DNA of 64,000 nucleotides from Anastatus disparis (lineage: Eukaryota; Arthropoda; Insecta; Hymenoptera; Eupelmidae), in assembly GCA_017163975.1 (NCBI GenBank), contig JAFFSR010000346.1, forward strand, positions 1,674,501-1,738,500, in the 5' to 3' direction. A model generated the notes under the pieces. The model worked only from the letters and a program-made list of their open reading frames with translations. It was not told where the DNA came from and ran no database searches. Below are positions 37,041 through 49,078 of the stretch, piece by piece. The number at the start of each line of letters is the position of its first letter. Position 1 is the first letter of the stretch. The translations under genes and the position numbers were made by a program.

Positions 37041-38241
37041 CGGGGGGTCGTACAGGGAGGAGGGGTGAACTGCGAGCATGCTTTCTGAATGTGACCTCTT
37101 TGAGGGCTCACATTGGGCAGGTACGTGAATTTCTGAGTGATGGTCCCTCTTACGACATATTTGGAGTGGCTGAGACCTGGCTGGGTCCATCTGTTTCGGA
37201 TGACGTCATTCGGGTCAAGGGGTATAAAGTATTCAGACAGGACAGAAACTTGCGTGGTGGAGGAGTTGCCTTGTATATTAAAGATAATTTAAATTTAAAG
37301 TGCACTATTTTGGCTACTTCGGATACTCAAACTAATCATAGTGAAGGTAAACCGGAGGTACCTGAATATATTTTTTGTTCCGTGCAATTGGGCAGCTCCG
37401 AAGCTGTGCTAGTTTCTGTTATTTATCGACCTCCTGCAATTTCCTTTTTTAGAAATACTGATTTTTTGGATAACTTAAGAAATTTTGCCTCTGAATACTC
37501 TCATAAAATCATAATGGGAGACCTGAATGCCGATCTCCTGCGTGAGAGCAGTGATGCCAAATTTATTAATAAATTATCGGCTGAGCTTTCGTTACAGTTG
37601 GTTCAGCACGGTGCCACGCATCATACTCCGACGTCTCACACGTGGATTGACCTGATTCTTGTGGACGATAATGACACAGTACTTGACGCACGCAACTTAC
37701 CGGCGAATTTTCACAGTCGGCACAATTTAATTGATGTATGCATTTCTTGTAATTTTATGAAGATAGATGAAAAGATAATTAAGTATAGGAATTATAAAGA
37801 TATCTGTCCAAACTTATTGGTGCAGAGTTTGGCCGGCTGTGATTGGACGCCATTTACAGTTGGTACAGTTGACCCGGAATCTGCGCTTGGCTGCCTCTGC
37901 GACAACCTTACGGCAGCAATACAAAATCTGGCGCCACTAAAATCACTTAAAATTGGTAAAGATAAATTTCCTTGGATAGATAAAGAGTTGTCGCAGATGC
38001 GGCACAAGAGAGATGCCACGTATCGTAGGTTTAAACGGACGAAGGAGGAGCGTTATCTCTCCGAATTCTTGAAACTGCGTAAAACTATAGACGAACAGAC
38101 AGAACATGCTAAGACAAATTATTATCATAATAGACTGTTTGATGCTCTTGCTAGAGGTAATGTCTGGAAGGAGTTAAAAGACCTGGGACTCCTCTCCGGA
38201 CCTCAAGGGGACTTGAATGGATTCACTCCTGATGAGCTTAA

Positions 38242-38622
38242 GAGGAGGTCACGTATCTCTGTCCTTTTCTAATCAAAGAAATGATTTTTTTACAAAAACT
38301 AATAACTTTATCAAAAAATGAAGAGAAAGCCGCATCTTGTATCAAAAAAAGCAATATTTTCTACGATAAGAAAAAATTAATTTTATTGCTTCGTTCTCAA
38401 GAAAACCTTGAAAAACTTAAATCATAGAGGTTAGGGTGGACAATTTGGTTTTTCAAGGTTTTCTTGAGAACGAAGCAATAAAATTAATTTTTTCTTATCA
38501 AAGAAAATATTGCTTTTTTTGATACAAGACGCGGCTTTCTCTTCATTTTTTGATAAAGTTATTAGTTTTTGTAAAAAAATTATTTCTTTGATTAGAAAAG
38601 GACAGAGATACGTGACCTCCTC
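38242..38622. mobile_element. 381-bp foldback MITE, TTAA-flanked (copy 1)
   Basis: An almost perfect palindrome with ends GAGGAGGTCACGTATCTCTG and its inverse, flanked by TTAA on both sides (38238-38241, 38623-38626). TTAA duplications are made by piggyBac- and Kolobok-type transposases. It interrupts the LINE frame. Two further copies of exactly 381 bp are at 42175 and 56880. Confidence 0.92.
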
Positions 38623-40120
38623 TTAATGCACATTTTGCGGGAGTGTCAGTCTCGCCACACGATGATACTGCGGAACGTAAGAAGATTCTTTCGGAGTGTA
38701 GTGAAAGTGGCTTTGCCTTCAAGCCAATTAATATTAATGATGTAATCCTTGCGATTTCGCATTTTTCATTACAGGCTTGTGGCGAGGATGGCATTCCGCA
38801 GAGTGTGATACTTAAAGCACTACCGTTTATTGGAGAGCATCTTGTGACTCTTTTCAATTCCTCTTTTGCGCGGGGGATCTTCCCTTGCCTTTGGAAGCGT
38901 GCACGCATTGTGCCTTTAAAGAAGTGTCCTGCACCTAAGATGCCTAAAGATTTTAGGCCAATAGCAATATTATGTTTTCTTTCAAAGGTTCTGGAGAAGA
39001 TTGCCCATGACCAACTGCAAGAGTACATTACGACACACAAAATACTTGACTCTTTGCAGACTGGCTTCAGAAAGCACCATTCTACGCAGACCGCCATACT
39101 TAAACTTACAGACGACATAAGATCAGGTTTTGACAAGAAACTTGCCACATTACTACTTCTATTTGACTTTAGTAAGGCTTTCGACACGATCTGCCCCTCC
39201 AAATTGCTTGCGAGGCTTAGATCGATGGGGCTTTTCAGGGCTGCACTTGAATGGATTAGCTCCTATTTATCAGGTAGGAAACAAATGGTTTCTACACACT
39301 TAAAAGAGGATTCAGATTGGCTAACAACCAATCTAGGAGTTCCACAGGGTTCAGTGCTGGGGCCTCTGTTGTTTTGCCTTTACATTAATAACATACGTGA
39401 CACACTCGACCTCTGTTTCGTCGAGCACATATTATATGCTGATGACCTCCAAATCTATACTCAGGTCTCTTATGAACATGTGAATGAAGGTATTCGTATT
39501 TTGCGGAGGGCGGCCAGGGCGGTGTCGGGGTGGGCTGTCAATGCTTCTCTCACATTAAATGCAAGCAAAACTAAAGCAATCGTTTTTGGCAGTAGTCGAT
39601 TTATTAATGACTTCTATACTGGTGAGTCAAGAACGATTGAGCTTGAGGGTGGTGTCGACATATCTTTCTCTGATACCGTTGTGAGCCTTGGTGTTGTGCT
39701 TGACGCTAGGTTGTCATGGGAGCCGCACATTAATATGGTGACTAAAAAATTTAATAGGGTAATGTATAGTTTGCGGTTTTTCCGTCGGTACACCACTGAG
39801 GCCCTGCGTAAACAACTCGCAGCCGCCTTGTTGTTTCCGCACCTCGACTACTGCTCAGTAGTTTTGCTTGATGCTTCGCAGGGGTTGAGAAGACGTTTAC
39901 AAAGACTACAAAATTCATGTGTGAGATATGTAATGGGTGTGAGAATGGGCGATCATATCTCTCCTTATAGAGCTGCTCTTGGTTGGCTGCGTACTGATTC
40001 AAGGAGACAGTATTTTATGGCTGTACTTATGTACAAAATCGTGCGCATGAATACTCCAGAGTATCTAGTGAGTCTCTTTACTAGATATGTACCTAGGGTA
40101 GCCACTAGGGGAGAGATTAA

Positions 40121-40268
40121 CCTTTTAAGGACGGGACTGGTCGATATATCGACCACTCAAGTATCATAATATTTTTGAGTGTTTTAACATAATATTATCC
40201 TCAAAATCACTCAAAAATATTATGATACTTAAGTGGTCGATATATCGACCAGTCCCGTCCTTAAAAGG
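40121..40268. mobile_element. 148-bp foldback MITE, TTAA-flanked
   Basis: Ends CCTTTTAAGGACGGGACTGG and inverse, flanked by TTAA (40117-40120, 40269-40272). The arms include 'tcgatatatcgaccact' and 'atcataatatttttgagtg'. It sits in the last part of the LINE reading frame and ends the frame early. Confidence 0.88.
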
Positions 40269-41004
40269 TTAAGGACTTCGCGGTGCCCTTCATGCGTACT
40301 GAGACTGGAAGAAATTCCTTTCAAGTTCAAGGTGCGCATTTTTGGAACTCCCTGCCTGCCGATATAAAAAATCTTCCATCGCTCGGCAGGTTCAAATCGG
40401 CTTTGAGGAGGTACTTACTCGACCTCGAGTGATCTTAATTTTAAGTATTTTAATTTTATGTTAATTTATTTTGTTTTGTCTTATATATAGATTTAAGGTG
40501 TGAATGTATTTATTAGCGCGAATGATGGTTGAATGAATGCAGAAAGAATGAGTGATTCTGTTTCTTTTTATTAATAGTTATGACATCTTCGGTATCAAGT
40601 TTTTATTCTTTGAATTTTATTATTATATTATTTTTTATTATTTATTGTTGCATTGTTTTGTCCAATTTTATTTTTATTTGATGTCATGACTATGCTTTAT
40701 GCTTTATCTTTTAAATTGTGTTATTTGATTTTAATTTGATTTTAATTTCATGACTGATAGATATTTAAGACTGTTTTCATTGTAATTTATGTTTTCATGC
40801 TTTCTGCGTGTATTTAGAGTAGTCTGTGATATCGCTTTTACATAGTGACTTACTGATACAGTATTATATATTAATTTTAATATTTGACTGTGATATCTTA
40901 TCATATTATGTGCAATACTTTATACAGAATTATTATTTATTGCTTGATGTATTACATGCCTTTTTGTACTCTTTTACAAAATAAATTGATATCTATCTAT
41001 ATAA

Positions 41005-42170
41005 TTTTGTAATAAAATACAAAATAAAAATAAACTTGACTGATATAAAATTAATTTTGTGTTCAAAAATTATATTATTAAATAAATTGTTTATAATAAA
41101 AAATAAATGTAAGCACAAAAGTAAAAAATGGACTTGATTTAAAAATTTAAATAAAAAGATAATCTAAATAAATGTAATTTTTTTATTTTTAAAATTCAAA
41201 ACTCATTTTTATAATAATAATAAATTTATTATTAAATGCTGATGTATATTCCTTAGATGTTATACAATTTCTAATATCAACTTTTACCATATGTTGTAAA
41301 GTAATTATAATAGAGCAAAGATCAACTCGATTATTATACTTTTCTGGTTTTTTAGCATTTCTATAAAATTTTTTCTTCATACAATTCTAGTTGATCTTGT
41401 GTGATTGAGATTTTGCAGAAAATTTTCATTTTTGGTCAAATATACGTGATAAATAATTATAATTTCAAACATTTGATATATAATACCATGAAAATAAAAT
41501 TGAAAATTATACACATTCCATTAGATAAGATGAAATGTTAAAAAGTATTAATAGATGAATATGACAGAAGAACCTTTTTATTATATAAATTCAAATTTTT
41601 TTATTATGTTCATAAAGAAAACTTGCATTTATTTAAAATTCCAATTTACATTTGTTATCTTCTATAAAAATATATTTAATTAAATGATAATATTACCAAA
41701 GTTAAAATAACCCATCTTTTATTAATAACTGAAATAAATTTATGTTTGCTAATTTTAATCTAAATAATCTATTATCTACATTCTAACCAATACTCTTGAA
41801 GTATCTACTAAAAATTTACATTTTATTTGAATTATTTGAACACTTTGGCAGCATCGATAACTGTCACTGAAAATGGTAAAGTTTCAATCAATTGACAACA
41901 ATTTGTTTTTAATGATAATAATTATAATCTATGTATAAGTACTTTATCTTGAATAATATTCATATATAAAATGTTTACTTTTTTCATAACCACTTATAGT
42001 ACTTCACTTAATAACATTCTTCTAATATTTACTATTTTATTAAATGAAAAAATATAGATGATTATCGACAAAGTTGAACATTTTATACAAATATTAATCT
42101 AAATAAAGTACTTGCACATAGATTAGATTTATTATCATTAAAAGTTGATCCTAAATTGTTCATATATCCT
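41005..42170. other. No gene recognised
   Basis: Very AT-rich. Only short, low-complexity frames are present. Confidence 0.5.
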
Positions 42171-42174
42171 TTAA

Positions 42175-42555
42175 CAGGAGGTCACGTATCTCTGTCCTTT
42201 TCTAATCAAAGAAATTATTTTTTTACAAAAACTAATAACTTTAGCAAAAAATGAAGAGAAAGCCACATCTTGTATCAAAAAAAGCAATATTTTCTTTGAT
42301 AAGAAAAAATTAATTTTATTGCTTTATTCTCAAGAAAATCTTGAAAAACCAAATTGTCCAACCTAACCTCTATGATTTAAGTTTTTCAAGGTTTTCTTGA
42401 AAACGAAGCAATAAAATTAATTCTTTCTCATCAAAGAAAATATTGCTTTTTTTGAGACGAGATGCGGCTTTCTCTTCATTTTTTGCTAAAGTTATTAGTT
42501 TTTGTAAAAAACTTATTTCTTTGATTAGAAAAGGACAGAGATACGTGACCTCCTC
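42175..42555. mobile_element. 381-bp foldback MITE, TTAA-flanked (copy 2)
   Basis: Same family and length as 38242-38622. The left end starts CAGGAGGTCACG (G to C at the first base); TTAA at 42171-42174 and 42556-42559. Its interior arms differ from the other copies at scattered positions. Confidence 0.92.
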
Positions 42556-42559
42556 TTAA

Positions 42560-43439
42560 AAACAGATTAATAAAGGAAAAATCAGTAAAGCATATTCCAT
42601 GCATTTGTGCATGTTAATGGAATAGGCACATATCATACAAAATTTTCTCTAGCTGCTATGATATATAAATTTTTACCAGATATTCAAATTGCAAAATTAG
42701 CGGTAACAGATGTAGCGGATTAAAAATTTATTTTAGTATAAATATAGTAAAATCAATAGAACTTTTAAATATGACAATTGCTCCAAAAATGTATAATAAC
42801 ATGATGACCAAGGAAGTTATCTTTTGAGTAAACTTTGGCAATATTAATTTTATTATTTAACGTTAGTTAAGGTTAAAAGTATAATTTATTTTAACCTTAT
42901 TTAAATTAAAATTTATAAATAATAAATATTAATACATAATACATTTATGATCTTACAAATTAAAATTAAAAATATAAAAATACAATATGATTGAAAATAA
43001 AAAATACAATATGAAAATTAAATATTCTTACTTTTTCACAATCAATCTCTTATTTCATTTCATTTTTATTTTTAAATTTATATTTTTGTTGATTTTAATA
43101 ATAACAAATTTTTCCAAATGAACTGTACTCTATTTTCTTTCAGACCCCTTGCTTCAGAGTGATAAAATATAGTACTATCTTTGTTCAATTCATTAATTTT
43201 ATATCAATCTATCCTTGTGATAAAACATTGGGCAGTTTGATAAAACAAAACTTTTTAGATGAATTGGTCCAAATAGCAAATTGATCTAAACTTATTTTGA
43301 TTTAATTCTTAAAAAAAAAGTACTCTAATTTCTATTTTCTACGAACTTTAAGAAATTGTACTCTGTATCATCTTTCTCTTAAGTCTAAGAACTTTAAGAG
43401 ATTGTACTCCACTTTATATTACAATTTCTAATGCTAAGC
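42560..43439. other. No gene recognised
   Basis: AT-rich spacer. A short stretch near 42600-42725 reads protein-like in one frame (VNGIGTYHTKFSLAAMIYKF) but ends at a stop and has no recognisable family. Confidence 0.45.
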
Positions 43440-43447
43440 AACTAAGC

Positions 43448-43791
43448 CAGCAATGCCGAAAGTAGCAGAGTTAGAGCAAGAAATTAAAAAATGTTTTATA
43501 AAAAAGTATTTAAAAAATAGTTTTTACAATTTGATAATTAATAAATAATTCTAAAAAACAAAATCACTAAAACAAAATTAATTTTTTTATTATTTATATT
43601 TTTTTGAGTTTCAAAAAATTTTTAAAACTCAAAAAAAATGTAAATAATGAAAAAAAAATTAATTTTGCTATAGTAACTTTGTTTTCTAGAATTATTTATC
43701 AATTATCAAATTGTAAAAACTATTTTTTAATACTTTTTTTAAAAACATTTTTGAATTTCCCGCTCTAACTCTGCCACTTTCGGCATCGCTG
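43448..43791. mobile_element. 344-bp hAT-like MITE
   Basis: Foldback with ends CAGCAATGCCGAAAGT and, inverted, CAGCGATGCCGAAAGT. It is flanked by the 8-bp direct repeat AACTAAGC (43440-43447 and 43792-43799). Eight-base duplications and CAGNG-type ends are characteristic of hAT elements. No coding capacity. Confidence 0.9.
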
Positions 43792-44014
43792 AACTAAGCA
43801 ATATGGCGACCACTATCGACCAATCACATTTTTTGCTCAGCAATATGGCTGCGCTCTATAGCTCATCTCCCTTTTAATATAGGATCCGGTGGATTATCGT
43901 AATTAATTTTTGCATTATTATAATTTTATAAAACTGGAAACATTTTTATTTTTTGCGTTTTAAAAATTCTTTATAAACGTAATCGCATTTGAGAAACATT
44001 GTATCTTAAACAAC

Positions 44015-44179
44015 ATGGACCTAAATTATAAAGTACTGCAACAGCAAAAACCATTGCAGAAACGCTACAATCATAATTATTCGTTTGTGATTATGGTGTT
44101 TCGAATACTGTGCTTAATTCTGCTTTGTTTGGAAATAATCTGTTTATATAAATCTTATACTCATCTTGTAAATATATAA
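44015..44179 (+). CDS. Small ORF with one membrane segment (tentative)
   Basis: 54 codons starting MDLNYKVLQQQKPLQKRYNH, followed by a strongly hydrophobic run (FVIMVFRILCLILLCLEIIC) that would span a membrane, and a short tail. The composition (Gln/Lys-rich start, single hydrophobic helix) is more protein-like than the AT-rich random frames around it. No family recognised and no splice or expression evidence. Confidence 0.25.
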   Translation: MDLNYKVLQQQKPLQKRYNHNYSFVIMVFRILCLILLCLEIICLYKSYTHLVNI

Positions 44180-44469
44180 GATTCAAACTTTCTATATATA
44201 TGAATCACCTTATTATTATAATACACACAAATCCGGTGACTCTTTACTAAATTTCCGGTAAATAATAACTGTATAAATTCTCCATCAATCAGTACTGAAT
44301 GAACATATTGTGGTCTCTGAACTAGTGAAGTCCATTGCATGTAGAATGAGGTGCACTGGTTTGAAATGTTATTAAATTCTAATATATGAATATCAGTTAA
44401 CATGAAAGCAATTCCACTATACAATCCCTGTCTTTTAACAATCAATTTATCTTCCTCAGTCAAAACCAT
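44161..44469 (-). CDS. Unrecognised 102-codon ORF (tentative)
   Basis: MVLTEEDKLIVKRQGLYSGI and onward, with mixed hydrophobic and charged residues, Cys, Trp and His; its composition is not low-complexity. It overlaps the end of the small ORF on the other strand by 19 bp. It could be an exon or fragment of an older gene. No family recognised. Confidence 0.3.
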   Translation of the reverse strand: MVLTEEDKLIVKRQGLYSGIAFMLTDIHILEFNNISNQCTSFYMQWTSLVQRPQYVHSVLIDGEFIQLLFTGNLVKSHRICVYYNNKVIHIYRKFESYIFTR

Positions 44470-44716
44470 TATTGAAAAAGAAAATCCTCTTAAGAATTTT
44501 CATTCATTTTTAATGAACTTTTTCCAAAGATATCCACAAAAAAATTGCTTTTATATTAACTGATTTAATTTACTGCCTTTTTACTTGAAAAGCTGAAAAA
44601 TTAAAGAAATTATGAAAAATGCTATGAATTAATTGTTATATGATAAATAAATAATAATGAAATTTGTAAAAATAATATTATGATAAAAAATGATTATTTT
44701 CGGCAATTATATATAT

Positions 44717-45922
44717 GGGTCAATCCACGTCAAACGGATAATGGCTCTGTCCAAAATTGTAGATCACCAAAAAGATCGTATATAAGCTCAAAATTTTCGT
44801 CTTACACTCTACTTTCGTTTGCAATGTGGTGATTTTAAAAAATCCAAAATGGCGGCTCCAATATGGCGGCTCAAACCTAGAGATATCATGAAAAATTTTC
44901 AAAAATTGATTTTAATTCATTCAAATCAGATCCTACATATTTTTTTACATCAGAAATCAATTTAGCGTTCAATTTTACATAGGAATATAGTATTGCACTC
45001 GAGGTAAAAAAATTTACAATGTCATCGGAAGGTCATATCGGGAAATAATAGTTATTTCTCAAATTACTCATTGATCAATGTTGATTAGTGAGAAAATGAA
45101 GATACTGATAGCTAACTCGAGTTACTGAATTTAAATCTGATGTCCGCTTAACCCTACAAGATCTGTATGAAAGTCATTTGAAGGTCAAATCGCGAATATC
45201 TTATATTATTTGATAACATTAGGACACCTTCAAGTTTTACGTGTCGCTGAATCCGAAACCAGGGTCTGTTGGAGTGTCAAACGACGTAATTACGTAAAAA
45301 TTAATCAAATATTGACTAAAAGAAAATTTTTGTCCTCCAAGAAACCACAGTTTGAAACGAATTTTTCTGTAATTACGTCGTTTGACACTCAAACAGGTCT
45401 CGGATTCCGGTCCAGCATCACGTAAAACTTATAGGTGTCTTAATCTTATCAAATTTGACCTTAAAATGACCTTGATGGAGACTGGTAGGGTTAAGCGGAT
45501 ATCAGATTTGTATTCGGTGACTCGAGTTACCTATCAGTATCTTCATCTTCTTACTAATCAACGTTTATCAATGATTAATTCGAGAAATAACTATTGCACC
45601 GCGATATGACCTTCAGATGATATTGTAAAATTTTTTTACCTTAAGTGCAATACTATATTCTCATGTAAAATCGAACGCTTAATTGATTTCTGATATAAAA
45701 GATATGTAGAATCAGATTTGAATCAATCAAAATTAATTTTTGAAAATTTTTTATGAAATTTCTTGGTTTGAGTCGCCATATTAAAGCCGCCATTTTAGAT
45801 TTTTCAAAATCGCCACATTGCAAAAGAAAGTAGAGTGTAAGACGAAAATTTTGAGCCCATGCACGACTTTTTTAGTGATCTACAATTTTGGACAGATCCA
45901 TTATCCGTTTGACGTGGATTGA

Positions 45923-45924
<2 letters not shown>
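44717..45924. repeat. 1.2-kb foldback element
   Basis: Imperfect inverted repeat centred near 45320. Ends GGGTCAATCCACGTCAAACG and the inverse of GGTCAATCCACGTCAAACG. Arms share 'gtcttacactctactttcg', 'cattatccgtttgacgtgg' and, near the centre, 'gtcaaacgacgtaattacg'. It lies beside a TA microsatellite and a second foldback. No coding sequence; frames at 45210-45609 are by-products of the palindrome. Confidence 0.85.

Positions 45925-45925
<1 letters not shown>

Positions 45926-45983
<58 letters not shown>
45926..45983. repeat. TA microsatellite
   Basis: (TA)n of about 58 bp separating two foldback elements. Confidence 0.95.
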
Positions 45984-45984
<1 letters not shown>

Positions 45985-45986
<2 letters not shown>

Positions 45987-46966
45987 GACATTTTACACCA
46001 ACTGGAAGAGCAAAAAAATACAAATCGCTGAAACTCTGAGAATATATTCTGTCTGTTACTCAAAATGTGTAAAAAAATATTCAAGTATTTAGATTTGAAG
46101 GATCAAGAGCCATAGATCCTTAAAATTTGGAAATTTTCAAAATTTTTTGAAAAGTACCAACTTGATCATTTTTTTTTTCTAAAAATCTTGATGGTTTAGA
46201 GAGAAATTTATGAGAATTCTTCTTCTAGATAAAGAGGAGAGTTAGCATTATTTTTTACAGAGCTAAATTTTGAAGTTTTCTATTAGTTCTTACATGTATT
46301 ACATGGTAATTGAAATTACTCATTGTCTGCTACTTCAGAAATTGCTTTTCGAGGGCTTATTTCCTTCTATTTTTTATCAACTCAAAAATACATTTTTGAC
46401 TGTGTAAGAAAGAGCCACCAATAAGGAGTTATAACAGTTTAAAATATATTTTTTCATGTCTAATTTATTTTCAATATAAAAATTAGTCATACATGGTAAT
46501 ATATATTTTAAACTGTTTTAACTCCTTATTGATGGCTCTGACTTACATGATCAAAAATTCATTTTAAAGTTCACGTGAAATAGAGGAAAATAAGCCCGCA
46601 AAAAGAAATTTCTGAAATGGGGAGCAATGAGTAATTTCAATTACCATGTAATACATATAAGAACCAATAGAAAACTTCAAAATTCAGGTCTGTAAAGAAT
46701 CATATTAACTCTGCTTTTCATTAACAACAAGAAATATTCTCATGAATTTCTCTCTAAAATATTAGGATTTTTAGGAAAAAAAATGATCAAGTTGGGACTT
46801 TTCCAAAAATTTTGAAAAATTTCCTAATTTCAAGAATCTATGGCTCTTGATCCTCCCAATCTAAATCCTTGAAAATTTTTTTACACATTTTGAGTAACAG
46901 GCAGGATATATTCCCAGAGTTTCAGAGATTTTTATTTTTTTGCTCTTCCAGTTGGTTTGAAATGTT

Positions 46967-46968
<2 letters not shown>
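45985..46968. repeat. ~1-kb foldback element
   Basis: Inverted repeat centred near 46477. Left arm GGGACATTTTACACCAACTG, right arm the inverse of GGAACATTTCAAACCAACTG. The right arm and its flank (46400-47165) match 96-830 in direct orientation, so a larger dispersed family is involved. TA runs flank it on both sides. Confidence 0.85.

Positions 46969-46969
<1 letters not shown>

Positions 46970-47014
<45 letters not shown>
46970..47014. repeat. TA microsatellite
   Basis: (TA)n of about 45 bp at the right border of the foldback. Confidence 0.95.
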
Positions 47015-47018
<4 letters not shown>

Positions 47019-47189
47019 TCATTAAAAAAAGTTTGTTGTAAAAAGAACTAAAATCAAAATTATTTTGAATTATTTTTAATAATTGTATTCTTCAATTTAT
47101 TTACAGTTATTTATGGTTATTTGCAGTATCTACATTTAAATAATGTATAAATGATAATAAACAACCCACACAGTATGAAATATTTATGG

Positions 47190-47800
47190 AAGCTTTCTGG
47201 AACATTGGCAGTGAAGATTTGAAATATTGTAGGAATCTTCCATGGAATATTCTTGTAATATTCGTATGTCCTTGATTCTTCCTACATTGGAATATTCCAT
47301 GGAATATTGCTGGAAGATTCTAAGAATATTTCGTTGGAAGATCTAGGACATCTCAGATCTTTTATTGAAATATTTCAGGAATCTTGCAGGAATATTTCAT
47401 GAAATATTCCGTTGGAACATTCATTGAAAATTTCCGGAATATGGGACGGTAGATTTGAAACATTTTACAAACCTTTCATGGAATATGCACGAAAGATTTA
47501 AAGAATTTTTCATGAAATATTCCATGAAATATTTCTGGATGATTTTAGAAATCTATCGTAAAATATTCCGAAAAAATATTTATGGAAGATTCGCAGAATA
47601 TTGGCACGGAAGATTTGGAATATTTCAGGAATCTTCCGTGAATTATTCCTGTAATATTCGTATGTCCTTGATTCTTCCTACATTGAAATAATCCATGGAA
47701 TACTCTTGAGAGATTTGAAGAATATAAAAATGGAAGGTTTAGGTAATCTCTCATCTTTCATGAAATGTTCCTGGAAGATTTTTGGAAAATGTGAAATGCT
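47190..47800. repeat. Duplicated segment rich in GGAATATTCC palindromes
   Basis: 47240-47300 and 47620-47690 share 'gtaatattcgtatgtccttg' and 'attcttcctacattg', about 375 bp apart. The whole stretch is dense in GAATATTC, 'ccatggaatatt' and 'ggaagatt' motifs. The frames are repeat by-products. Confidence 0.75.
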
Positions 47801-48315
47801 GTGAGGGGATGGTATATATATTATATAAGAACACATTACACTTATACATCAATACATATACGCATACATAAACATTTAGTTATAAAATCGCATATAAATA
47901 TTCGCTTCGACTGTGCACATCAAAGTGATGATACCCTTGCGCTTTTATAGTAAGTGAGGTATCTTTCAACCGCTTGGGGATAAAACTCCCATTTAACAAA
48001 CATCCCCTTATCGGCGTCACTGGAAACCTCCCGTAACGTTCCGCGCAATCTTCCAACGAAAACTTCATTTTTTAAACTTTTTATTCATAGTTACAAACGA
48101 AAATGTACAAATGAAAATGTAATTAAGGTTAAATGTATGTTATTTATAAAAAATTGTTAACAAGTAACTTTTTAAATAATATATTTTCATGAAAACTAAT
48201 TTAAATACCTCATTCTCTGAATGATAACTGAATACAATTTTAATTTAATAAATTCAGTTATGCAATTATAAATATATAATATTTATATAACTGTTCATCC
48301 AATAAAATTATTATT

Positions 48316-48357
<42 letters not shown>

Positions 48358-49078
48358 AATAATTATTACAATAGATTGTAGTTAAATAAAAATGTTTATT
48401 TTAATAATTATAGCGTTGAAATTCATTTTGATGAAAATGTTATTTGATTGACATTTACAGTATTATTTTAACTATTTTTAAAAAGTTACTTGTAATCAAT
48501 AAAAAAATATTTTATTTTCCAAATTAATAATCTATTAATATCAAGAATTTTCTAAAAATTATAATATTTATGATATGCAAACCTTACTTGTGATACATAC
48601 ACTTTGTAATATTTGTATCTCATTAAATTTTTATATTAGATGCAAAAAGGATTGTTAAGTAATTGCAAATAGTTATTTTTTATTCTATGATTTTTTCTAT
48701 TTAAATTTCGTATTTCATATATATATAAAATACATTTGTGAAGATATTTTTATTAGAAATCAACACGAATTTCTTTTAAGCATGTTTCACTTATAAATTA
48801 ATTTCATAATTCAAATTCATGGTCATATATTGAGGTCTGGAAATTATAGTTGTAACTCAGTACCCAGTTCTCAGTTTATTTACATCAAATATCGTACTAT
48901 CTTTGTTTTTCTAATTGCAGTAGAGTGAGAAATAGTCACTTGAAATAAATTATACGCTTTTTTACTTTAAGCATATGGGTACATATATTTTTATATTATG
49001 TTTCATCAAATTATTTTCAATTTTATTCAGTACTCAAAATTCAATTAATTAATTCTTATTTACTTAAAATTAGTCATT
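47801..49078. other. No gene recognised; minor foldback and TA run
   Basis: AT-rich. A TA run lies at 48320-48351. Inverted pieces 'caagtaactttttaaa' (near 48168) and 'tttaaaaagttacttg' (near 48476) suggest an eroded foldback around that run. No coding sequence. Confidence 0.5.

Larger units (their letters stand above)
37064..40432 (+). pseudogene. LINE endonuclease-reverse transcriptase, split by two MITEs
   Basis: Apurinic-type endonuclease first: VTSLRAHIGQVREFL, FGVAETWLG (catalytic Glu), YRPP, IIMGDLNADLL and a late SHTWIDLILVDD. After a linker comes the reverse transcriptase: KDFRPIAILCFLSKVLEK, FRKHHSTQTAILKL, LLFDFSKAFDTI (motif A Asp), GVPQGSVLGPLLFCLYINNI and HILYADDLQIY (motif C, catalytic Asp pair). 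The C-terminus resembles RNSFQVQGAHFWNSLPADIK, common in CR1/Jockey elements. The first MITE (38242-38622) falls between endonuclease and RT; removing it and one TTAA rejoins ELNAHFAGVS in frame. The second (40121-40268) lies near the C-terminus, and its removal again keeps the frame to the stop at 40432. Apart from the MITEs I saw no stop, so the source element may still be active elsewhere in the genome. The upstream edge of the frame is set by truncation, not by a start codon. Confidence 0.88.
37041..41004 (+). mobile_element. Non-LTR retrotransposon (LINE), CR1/Jockey-like, 5' truncated
   Basis: It contains an endonuclease-reverse transcriptase frame (37064-40432) broken only by two MITEs, then a 3' untranslated region of about 570 bp ending near 41004 in 'aaattgatatctatctatat', the kind of short-repeat tail that CR1/L2-type elements have. 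No ORF1 is present, and the left edge begins just before the endonuclease domain, as expected for 5' truncation. GC content and codon use differ visibly from the AT-rich surroundings, so it arrived recently compared with its hosts. Confidence 0.85.

Noticed and set aside
37792..40156. Minus-strand frames of 60-219 codons over the LINE
   Set aside because: Antisense shadows of the endonuclease and reverse transcriptase or of the MITE; no protein features.
45210..45609. Two overlapping plus-strand ORFs of 71 and 75 codons
   Set aside because: They lie across the centre of a 1.2-kb foldback and mirror each other; no independent support.
47455..47754. ORFs on both strands in the GGAATATTCC-rich stretch; possible heat-shock element cluster
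   Set aside because: Frames follow the duplicated repeat. The GAA and TTC blocks are not spaced by the regular two bases that heat-shock elements need.
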